Below are positions 1-5,046 of a stretch of 7,273 bases of DNA, piece after piece. Made by a program: the position numbers and the translations under genes. Where the stretch lies: NCBI GenBank assembly GCA_036376915.1, contig DASUZK010000063.1, forward strand, positions 1 to 7,273, read 5' to 3'. Positions within the stretch are counted from its first letter, which is position 1; each line of letters begins with the position of its first letter. The notes under the pieces are model-generated. The model saw only the letters and a program-made list of their open reading frames with translations. It searched no databases and had not been told where the DNA came from. Source of the stretch: VRUE01 sp036376915 (lineage in GTDB: Bacteria > Actinomycetota > Thermoleophilia > Solirubrobacterales > 70-9).

Positions 1-1
1 C

Positions 2-616
2 AACGGCTCGATGTGGAAGATCGTCCTCTTCGTCCTGGCGCTCAGCTTCCTCGTCCTGGTGGTGATGCTGCGCTCGCTGCTGCTGCCGCTGAAGGCGGTG
101 CTGATGAACCTGCTCTCGATCGGCGCCGCGTTCGGCGTCCTGGTCGCGATCTTCCAGTGGGGTTGGCTCGACGGCCTGCTCGGCTTCGAAAGCCTGGGGG
201 CGCTGGACACGATCAACGTGCCGCTGATCTTCGCCATCGTCTTCGGCCTCTCGATGGACTACGAGGTCTTCCTGATGTCGCGCATGCGCGAGCGCTACCT
301 CGAGCACGGCGACAACGAGCGCGCCGTCGCCGAAGGGCTGGCGACCAGCGCCCGCACGATCTCCTCGGCCGCGGCGATCATGACCGCGGTATTCGGCGTC
401 TTCGTCCTCACCGGCGTGCCCTCGATCAAGGAGCTGGGGGTGGGCTGCGCAGTGGCGATCGCCCTCGACGCGACCCTGGTCCGCCTGATTCTCGTCCCCG
501 CGGCGATGAAGCTGCTGGGCGCCTGGAACTGGTGGATGCCGTCCTGGCTCGACCGCGCCTTGCCCGATCTCAGCTTCGAGGGCGGCGGTCGCGAGCCCGA
601 GCCCGAGCTGACCTGA
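2..616 (+). CDS. MMPL/RND-family transporter, C-terminal fragment (5' cut by window edge)
   Basis: This is the last 204 or so codons of a large inner-membrane transporter of the MMPL branch of the RND superfamily, which uses proton flux to export lipids or other hydrophobic compounds. The reading frame is open to the left edge, so the real start lies outside the window; the ATG at 11 is internal. About five hydrophobic segments are visible, matching TM8 to TM12 of the usual 12-helix fold. The third contains GLSMDYEVFLMSR, a hallmark of the family. Its Asp-Tyr pair (codons 257-262) corresponds to the proton-relay pair in TM10 of mycobacterial MmpL proteins. The cytoplasmic end WNWWMPxWLDRxLP followed by an acidic tail is also usual for actinobacterial members. 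The substrate cannot be told from this part. A strong hairpin follows the stop codon. Family assignment is confident. Confidence 0.93.
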   Translation, partial: NGSMWKIVLFVLALSFLVLVVMLRSLLLPLKAVLMNLLSIGAAFGVLVAIFQWGWLDGLLGFESLGALDTINVPLIFAIVFGLSMDYEVFLMSRMRERYLEHGDNERAVAEGLATSARTISSAAAIMTAVFGVFVLTGVPSIKELGVGCAVAIALDATLVRLILVPAAMKLLGAWNWWMPSWLDRALPDLSFEGGGREPEPELT

Positions 617-631
617 ATAGGCCCCTCTCTC

Positions 632-680
632 GTTCCGGTGCGCCTTATCCCCCTATGACGGGGATAAGGCGCACCGGAAC
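632..680. terminator. Perfect 21-bp inverted repeat after the MMPL gene (likely terminator, possibly an operator)
   Basis: Positions 632-652 and 660-680 are exact reverse complements (21 of 21) around a 7-base loop at 653-659. The element starts 15 bases after the transporter stop codon. Neither side has a T-run, so it is not a textbook intrinsic terminator, although actinobacterial terminators often lack the U-tract. Its right arm also covers the -35 zone of the proposed amidase promoter, so a role as a protein-binding operator is possible. The structure is certain; the function is inferred. Confidence 0.55.
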
Positions 681-689
681 CGCTGTGAG

Positions 690-702
690 TAGGCTTGCCG
701 CG
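690..702 (+). promoter_or_regulatory. Probable -10 element of a leaderless amidase promoter
   Basis: TAGGCT at 690-695 fits the actinobacterial -10 consensus TANNNT and is followed by 7 bases and then the ATG at 703. This is the spacing expected when transcription begins at or next to the start codon. No Shine-Dalgarno sequence precedes 703, which agrees with a leaderless mRNA. No clear -35 box is seen; that zone falls inside the right arm of the 21-bp inverted repeat. Confidence 0.45.
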
Positions 703-2109
703 ATGAGCGACGATCTCGCGTTCGCAGGGGCGGCGAAGCAGGCGGAGATGGTGCGGGCGGGTGAGGTCTCCCCGACCGAGCTGGTGCAGCTCTGCCTCGA
801 TCGGATCGCCCACCTCGACCCGCAGCTGAATGCCTTCCGCAAGGTCCTCGCCGAGAAGGCGCTGCTCGAAGCCCAGCAGGCCGAGGCGCGGCTGAAGGCC
901 GGCGAGGAGCGGCCGCTGCTCGGGGTGCCGGTCGCGATCAAGGACGAAAGCGCGGTGGCGGGCGAGGTGACCATGTTCGGCACCGACGCCTTCACCGAGC
1001 CGGCGACGGAGGACTGCGAGATGGTGCGGCGGGTGCGCGACGCCGGCGCGATCGTGATCGGCCTGACGCACTTGCCTGAGCTGGCGATCTGCGGCTTCAC
1101 CGAGTCGGCGACCTACGGCGTCACCCGCAACCCCTGGGATCCGCAGCGCAGCCCGGCCGGCTCCAGCGGCGGCTCCGCGGCCGCGGTGGCGTCGGGGATG
1201 GTCCCGATCGCCTCGGCCGGCGACGGCGGCGGCTCGATCCGCCTGCCGGCGGCGTCCTGCGGGCTCTTCGGGCTGAAACCGACGCGCGGGCGGATCCCGC
1301 TCGACCCGCTCGACGAGGGCTGGAACGGCCTCGCCGTCCTCGGTTGCCTCAGCCGCACGGTGCGGGACACGGCGCTGTGGCTGGACGTCACCGCGGGCGG
1401 CTCGAAGGAGCCCGGCGCCCCATCGCCGCCAGAGCGCCCCTTTGTCGAGTCGGCGAAGACCTCGCCGGGCAAGCTGCGGGTCGCCTACTCGACCCTGGCG
1501 CCCCGCGCCGCCGCCCCCCCGACCGTCGACAGGGTCGTCAAGGACGCGGTCGCCGACGCCGCTGAGCTGATGCGCTCGCTCGGCCACCAGATGGCGGAGC
1601 AAGACCCCGACTGGGGTGGGATCGGAAACAACATCACGCCGAGGTTCCTGCGCGGCGTCTCGGAGACCGTCGACGACGTGCCCCACCCCGAGCGCCTCGA
1701 AAGCCGCACCCGCGGCTTCGGCCGTCTCGGCCGCCGCCTCCCCGACTCCCTCTTCGAGCGAGCCCTCCGCGGCCGCGAGATAGACGCTGCTCGCATCAAC
1801 GCCCTCTTCGACTCCCACGACGTCCTGATGACCCCGGTGATGGGCGGCACCGCCATTCCGATCCGCCGCTGGGAGGGCAAGAACGCCATCCGCACCGTGA
1901 TCGGCATGAGCCGCTTCTATCCCTACTGCGTCCCCTGGAACCACCTCGGCAACCCCGCGATGTCGGTGCCGATGGGCTTCGCGGCCGACGGTCTCCCGCT
2001 GGCGGTCCAGATCGTCGGCCGCCCCGGAGACGAGTCGACGCTCCTCTCGCTTGCCGGTCAGCTCGAGGCCGAGCGTCCCTGGGCGGGCGAGCGGCCGCCG
2101 GTCTCATAA
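703..2109 (+). CDS. Amidase-signature family hydrolase
   Basis: This 468-residue protein belongs to the amidase signature family, soluble enzymes that hydrolyse amide bonds using a Ser-cisSer-Lys triad. All three residues are visible. Lys80 is in PLLGVPVAIKDES. The cis-Ser is Ser154 in SPAGSSGGSAAAVA. The nucleophile Ser178 is in GDGGGSIRLPAA. The 24-residue spacing between the two serines matches FAAH and peptide amidase. The C-terminal GNPAMSVPMG...GLPLAVQIVGRPGDE block is also typical, and the length is normal for a stand-alone amidase. The substrate is unknown; the overall look resembles 6-aminohexanoate-cyclic-dimer hydrolases and aryl acylamidases more than GatA, and no gatB or gatC is nearby. 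I chose the ATG at 703 because a leaderless-type -10 box lies just upstream. In-frame alternatives are GTG 685 and ATG 655, the latter inside the hairpin loop. A convergent terminator follows at once. Confidence 0.95.
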   Translation: MSDDLAFAGAAKQAEMVRAGEVSPTELVQLCLDRIAHLDPQLNAFRKVLAEKALLEAQQAEARLKAGEERPLLGVPVAIKDESAVAGEVTMFGTDAFTEPATEDCEMVRRVRDAGAIVIGLTHLPELAICGFTESATYGVTRNPWDPQRSPAGSSGGSAAAVASGMVPIASAGDGGGSIRLPAASCGLFGLKPTRGRIPLDPLDEGWNGLAVLGCLSRTVRDTALWLDVTAGGSKEPGAPSPPERPFVESAKTSPGKLRVAYSTLAPRAAAPPTVDRVVKDAVADAAELMRSLGHQMAEQDPDWGGIGNNITPRFLRGVSETVDDVPHPERLESRTRGFGRLGRRLPDSLFERALRGREIDAARINALFDSHDVLMTPVMGGTAIPIRRWEGKNAIRTVIGMSRFYPYCVPWNHLGNPAMSVPMGFAADGLPLAVQIVGRPGDESTLLSLAGQLEAERPWAGERPPVS

Positions 2110-2141
2110 AAACGCCCGCCGCGGTAGCCGCGGCGGGCGTT
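2108..2141 (-). terminator. Intrinsic terminator of the 287-aa secreted-protein gene, probably bidirectional
   Basis: A 14-bp perfect stem (2111-2124 with 2128-2141) closes a 3-base loop. Read on the minus strand it is followed by TTTTTAT, a classic U-tract, so it terminates transcription from the minus-strand gene that ends at 2164. It overlaps the amidase stop codon region (TAA 2107-2109). On the plus strand only GTT follows, so it probably also stops amidase transcripts, but less efficiently. Confidence 0.85.
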
Positions 2142-2163
2142 GAACTACAGGTACAGCTCGCTA

Positions 2164-3027
2164 CTACGGTTCGCTTGCTTTGACCGCTTCGGGGCTGGCG
2201 AGCTGCAGTTTGCCTTCGAGGACCGCCGCGTTGGTGCCAGCCGCGGACGGCAGGCCGACGATCGAGTTGACGAAGGGGTCGATGAGGAAGGAGAAGAGCC
2301 CACCACAGCCGTTGGCTCCGGGTGCCGCGAACGAGTTGTTCACGAAGGCGCCTCCGCTCAGGGTGAGGATCGTTCCCGCTTCGTTTTCCGCCGCTGTTCC
2401 AGCACTGCCTTTGATGGGTGTATTCGGCGGGGGCGGCGACGTTTCCCCGGTGGTGAAGGGGATCACGACCGGTTTGGCATTCGAGCCGATGTAACAGTTG
2501 TTGCCGAGGAACGAGTTGCTCAGCTTGATCTTCACAGGCAGCGTGAGAGCGTCGCCTTCTTCGCTGACCAGGTTCCCGATGTTGACTTTGATCGCTGACG
2601 CCGGAGCCGCCAGTTCGACCGTGGCCGTGACCCCGGTGAGCCCTTTGTTGATGGTTTCGTTGAACAGGTCCCGGAGGAATTTAGGCCACCACAGGGGTGC
2701 TTCGACTCCCAGCAGGCCTCCCGGAACCGTCTGCGGGGTTTTCACGAGGGTTTCGCCGTTTTCGGCACCGACGAAATCAAGGCCTTCTTCGCCGAGCGCA
2801 AGCCCGCCTTGGAGGATCTGAGGGGTTTTCAGCGGAACGGTTTTTTTCCCGACCTGGAAGAAGCCACTGGTCGTTTCCGCGTAGGTGCAGAAGAAAATGG
2901 TTTTGTTCAAGGGGCACTCGGCGAACTGTTTGTATTCGCCGGTCGGGTTGTGCGACGAGGCGAACGCCTGCGATACCGGTACCACCAGCGCAGCCGTCAG
3001 TGCCGCGGCAATGAAGAGCCTTCTCAT
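2164..3027 (-). CDS. Secreted protein of unknown function with four cysteines (Thermoleophilia type)
   Basis: This is a 287-residue exported protein. The N-terminus MRRLFIAAALTAALVVPVSQ followed by AFA|SS is a clear Sec signal peptide with likely cleavage after residue 23. The mature part has four cysteines (38, 47, 178, 241), which suggests two disulfides, and is rich in Gly, Pro, Thr and Asn. There is an internal similarity: TVPLKTPQILQGGL near residues 63-76 and TLVKTPQTVPGGL near 93-105. A Pro-rich linker (SPPPPN, 197-202) separates an N-terminal region from a C-terminal block ending GLPSAAGTNAAVLEGKL. From memory, proteins with this CYIGS...SPPPPN...GLPSAAG...AVLxGxL pattern are numerous in Solirubrobacterales and have no assigned role; I could not check this. 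There are no transmembrane segments beyond the signal, no sortase motif and no catalytic motif that I recognise. The start is supported by an AAAGGA ribosome site 8 bases upstream. GC content is well below that of the flanking genes. Confidence 0.88.
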   Translation of the reverse strand: MRRLFIAAALTAALVVPVSQAFASSHNPTGEYKQFAECPLNKTIFFCTYAETTSGFFQVGKKTVPLKTPQILQGGLALGEEGLDFVGAENGETLVKTPQTVPGGLLGVEAPLWWPKFLRDLFNETINKGLTGVTATVELAAPASAIKVNIGNLVSEEGDALTLPVKIKLSNSFLGNNCYIGSNAKPVVIPFTTGETSPPPPNTPIKGSAGTAAENEAGTILTLSGGAFVNNSFAAPGANGCGGLFSFLIDPFVNSIVGLPSAAGTNAAVLEGKLQLASPEAVKASEP

Positions 3028-3035
3028 TGGACTGG

Positions 3036-3041
3036 TCCTTT
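3036..3041 (-). promoter_or_regulatory. Ribosome binding site AAAGGA of the 287-aa secreted-protein gene
   Basis: On the minus strand, GGAAAGGA ends 8 bases before the ATG at 3027. This fixes the start of the gene and agrees with the signal peptide beginning there. It directly abuts a predicted leader hairpin (3043-3082). Confidence 0.75.
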
Positions 3042-3042
3042 C

Positions 3043-3123
3043 CGTTGTTTCTCGAGACGGCAGGTCGAGGGGTCGAACAACGACAGACAGCCGTTCCTGA
3101 CAAAGGGCCCCAACCGCCTTTGT
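3043..3123 (-). promoter_or_regulatory. Structured 5' leader with two predicted hairpins
   Basis: Two inverted repeats lie in the leader upstream of the 287-aa secreted-protein gene. The proximal one pairs 3043-3049 with 3076-3082 (7 bp) and, inside it, 3051-3055 with 3065-3069 (5 bp). It ends one base from the Shine-Dalgarno sequence. The distal one pairs 3100-3106 with 3117-3123 (7 bp, 10-base loop). They could stabilise the message or modulate translation. No known riboswitch class is recognised, and short repeats like these can occur by chance. Confidence 0.4.
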
Positions 3124-3159
3124 GCAACGAAAAGTCGCTCCATCGGCTCTACAACCGTG

Positions 3160-3225
3160 CCGCTTTTATGGAAGGAAATCTTTTATCAAATAGAAAAATT
3201 TAATGCAAATAGCCAAATCTGGATC
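3160..3225 (-). promoter_or_regulatory. AT-rich probable promoter region of the 287-aa secreted-protein gene
   Basis: Positions 3168-3220 contain only about 13 G or C in 53 bases, in a window that is otherwise GC-rich. On the minus strand the patch holds A and T runs and possible hexamers such as TTGCAT and TTGATA upstream of TAAAAG, but no pair of boxes fits well enough to name a sigma factor. The position implies a leader of roughly 130 bases. A promoter with an UP-like element, or a site for an AT-binding nucleoid protein, is likely. Confidence 0.45.
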
Positions 3226-3317
3226 GGGGACGGCAGACCTGGCGAAGCTCGGCGGTAGCGGACTCGATTCCGCCTCGGCGGCGAAGATGACGCCCGGGTG
3301 CTGAGCGAGACCACGAG
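3226..3317. other. Intergenic spacer without a recognised gene
   Basis: This is the remainder of the 349-base gap between the two secreted-protein genes. It is GC-rich again and contains a direct repeat CTCGGCGG (3248-3255 and 3274-3281) around a 5-bp hairpin (3258-3262 with 3269-3273). I see no credible open reading frame and no complete RNA gene. Confidence 0.5.
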
Positions 3318-3353
3318 AAAGGGCGCCGCGACCCGAAGGCCGCGGCGCCCTTT
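3318..3353 (-). terminator. Intrinsic terminator of the 515-aa secreted-protein gene
   Basis: A 13-bp perfect stem (3318-3330 with 3341-3353) has a 10-base loop. It lies 23 bases beyond the stop codon of the minus-strand gene that ends at 3377. On that strand the hairpin ends in TTT; on the plus strand it ends in TTTT. It therefore works in principle in both directions, although no plus-strand gene approaches it. Confidence 0.8.
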
Positions 3354-3376
3354 TGAGTTCGGACCAGCTCTTGCGC

Positions 3377-4924
3377 CTAGGCGCCGGCGTCGAGCTTGAC
3401 CGAGTGTGCTTCGCTCTGCAGTCGCTGCACTCCTTCGAAGCTGACCACCGGGCCGGTGCTGCTCTGGAACTTGAGCGTCCCGGCGGATTTGACTTCGTTG
3501 TATGCGTGCGACACGTACGACCCGCTGTTGACGAACGTTCCCGGGAACGAGCCGACGAGCTTGTAGGGGCCAACCAGCCCGCCACAGTTTTTGAACGAGA
3601 AGCTCACGACATCAGCGCCGTTCGGCGCAAAGGTGAGTTTCGTGCTCGGAGTCGACGTCGGGCCGGTTGTCGATGTCGCTGTCATCGTGTTGAATTTCAG
3701 TTCCGATGACGTCAGCTGACATGCTGGGCTCCACATAGCGCAACCAGTCAGTGTCAGTGCGTATCCTTCGAGCTTCGCCTGCGTGCCCGTGTTCGTCATG
3801 GTTCCACTGCCGGTGGATCCACTGCACCTGATATTGAACAAGGTTTCGCCCCAGGTGAATCTGATGTCGTATTCAATTTCTTCACCTGTTTCGAGCACAT
3901 TGCTGGATGTGAACGGGGATGAGGTGAGGTGCTGCCACCCCGAGTCGTTCGCATACCAGTTCGGCGTCCCTTTCACTCCGCCGCTCGCCGCTGACGTCGC
4001 CGGCGTGCTGCCGTTGACGTCGGTGGCGGTGACCGTGACCTTTAGTGTCTTGCCCCAGTCTTCGGCGACCGGCGTGTAGCTGGATGTGGTCGCGCCGCCG
4101 ATTTCCGTGCAAGTTTCGCCGGTGCAGCGCTTCCACTGATACCCGTAGGTGAGCGGATCGAGACGGACGGCTTCGCCCGTTGCGGTGTTTTGGAGGCCAA
4201 TTGCGCCTTCGGCACTGGCTTTGGGGCCGAATTTGGACCCGATGCGAAGCGCTCCGGTGCCTGAGCTTTCGGCGGTGAATTCGATCCGCGAGAGGTCACT
4301 CAGGTAGAAGCCGTTGATCGCCCCCCACAATTTGTAGCTGCCCGGGATGTTGCATTTCCCTCCGGTAAGCGTGTACGTCCCGAGGCTGGTTCCTGTCGGC
4401 GAGATCGTCAGCTTCGGCGTTCCTTCGAGTTGCGAGAGGGAGATCGTCACGCCGACTTTTTCGCCGAAGGAGGCCGTGCAGGAGCCCCATTTCCCGCCGG
4501 TCGTGCATCCGGTGTATTCGATTTCAAAGGCGCCGGTGCCATTGCCCCCGCCGACCGGGTTCTGGATCGAGGAGTTCGAGAATTTGTTCAGTTCGCAGCT
4601 GATGAACCCTTCAAAGCCTCCGACGGTGGCATTGAACGTGATCGGCCCGCTTTGCAGGGTGACGGCGATGCCTTTGCCTTCTTCGAACGCCGTCCCCGAC
4701 CCGTTCTGCCAGTGGAGGGGCGCTTCGCTGTTCCACGTCCCCTTCGTCGCCGAGGCCGATTTGCCGATTTCCGGCGAGCTCGGCGAGATCGTCGGCGTCG
4801 CGGTGTTGACCGGCGGCGCCGCCAGCGCCGCGGAGCTGAACGCCCCAGCGAGCAGCGCGACAGCCAGCCCCGCGGAGCTGAATGCGCCCGCCCGCCCGCC
4901 CAGAGATCTGCGTCTCCTGTTCAT
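3377..4924 (-). CDS. Secreted protein with two four-cysteine domains and an Ig-like repeat
   Basis: This is a 515-residue exported protein of unknown function. A basic N-terminus (MNRRRRSLGG) and a long hydrophobic stretch ending SSAALA|APPV form a Sec-type signal peptide, with cleavage near residue 35. Residues 38-66 (PVNTATPTIS...KGTWNS) match the first half of a bacterial Ig-like repeat common in Thermoleophilia. Residues about 256-317 (YGYQWKRC...TLKVTVTATDVNGS) match its second half. A domain with cysteines 110, 140, 149 and 191 lies between the halves. A second domain with cysteines 367, 395, 402 and 447 follows. Both carry TGC at the second cysteine and SYKLWG or PYKLVG after the fourth, and they align over most of their length. 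The Ig-like part also has Cys267 and Cys272. There is no membrane anchor, sortase motif or catalytic motif. A surface or matrix adhesion role is plausible only by analogy. The start is set by GGGAGG 8 bases upstream. GC is lower than in neighbours (about 57% in one 60-base sample). Confidence 0.88.
   Translation of the reverse strand: MNRRRRSLGGRAGAFSSAGLAVALLAGAFSSAALAAPPVNTATPTISPSSPEIGKSASATKGTWNSEAPLHWQNGSGTAFEEGKGIAVTLQSGPITFNATVGGFEGFISCELNKFSNSSIQNPVGGGNGTGAFEIEYTGCTTGGKWGSCTASFGEKVGVTISLSQLEGTPKLTISPTGTSLGTYTLTGGKCNIPGSYKLWGAINGFYLSDLSRIEFTAESSGTGALRIGSKFGPKASAEGAIGLQNTATGEAVRLDPLTYGYQWKRCTGETCTEIGGATTSSYTPVAEDWGKTLKVTVTATDVNGSTPATSAASGGVKGTPNWYANDSGWQHLTSSPFTSSNVLETGEEIEYDIRFTWGETLFNIRCSGSTGSGTMTNTGTQAKLEGYALTLTGCAMWSPACQLTSSELKFNTMTATSTTGPTSTPSTKLTFAPNGADVVSFSFKNCGGLVGPYKLVGSFPGTFVNSGSYVSHAYNEVKSAGTLKFQSSTGPVVSFEGVQRLQSEAHSVKLDAGA
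4821..4885. repeat. Short direct repeat inside the signal-peptide coding region
   Basis: Positions 4821-4843 and 4863-4885 match at 21 of 23 bases with a period of 42 bases, an exact 14 codons. In the protein this gives GAFSSAGL (residues 13-20) and GAFSSAAL (27-34). It looks like an in-frame tandem duplication that lengthened the hydrophobic core of the signal peptide. Confidence 0.7.
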
Positions 4925-4932
4925 GAATAGAG

Positions 4933-4938
4933 CCTCCC
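4933..4938 (-). promoter_or_regulatory. Ribosome binding site GGGAGG of the 515-aa secreted-protein gene
   Basis: On the minus strand GGGAGG lies 8 bases before the ATG at 4924. It is a strong Shine-Dalgarno match and decides the start. Confidence 0.8.
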
Positions 4939-4954
4939 AATTGGTTGCCTGGCA

Positions 4955-4972
4955 GCCCCGAGGATCCGGGGC
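4955..4972. other. Small GC hairpin between the regulator and the 515-aa secreted-protein gene
   Basis: GCCCCG (4955-4960) pairs with CGGGGC (4967-4972) around 6 bases. It lies in the 122-base gap downstream of the PucR-type gene and just upstream of the Shine-Dalgarno sequence of the secreted-protein gene. It has no T-run, so it is a poor terminator, and read-through from the regulator into the secreted gene is possible. I see no other convincing promoter element in this gap. Confidence 0.3.
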
Positions 4973-5046
4973 CGTTCACCGATCCTCCGTGGAACCCAGG
5001 CTTGGGCGCCCCACCAATCTGCAAAGAGAAACCGAGATGTTTCTTG

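Noticed and set aside
655..702. Upstream ATG 655 and GTG 685 as the amidase start
   Set aside because: ATG 655 is in the loop of the perfect inverted repeat, and the added residues (TGIRRTGTAVSRL) do not look like the family N-terminus; the -10 box fits 703.
295..1944. Long minus-strand open frame (549 codons) opposite the amidase and transporter end
   Set aside because: It is antisense to two well-supported genes, its translation is low-complexity Arg/Ala/Gly-rich with no family motif, and it is the usual by-product of high third-position GC.
3240..3290. tRNA-like T-arm (GCGGA-CTCGAT-TCCGC) in the intergenic gap
   Set aside because: The loop is 6 bases rather than 7, there is no matching acceptor stem, anticodon arm or CCA, and no integrase or att site nearby.
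4820..4924. Tat signal peptide on the 515-aa protein because of the RRRR stretch
   Set aside because: There is no RRxFLK-like motif after the arginines; an ordinary Sec signal with a basic n-region explains it.
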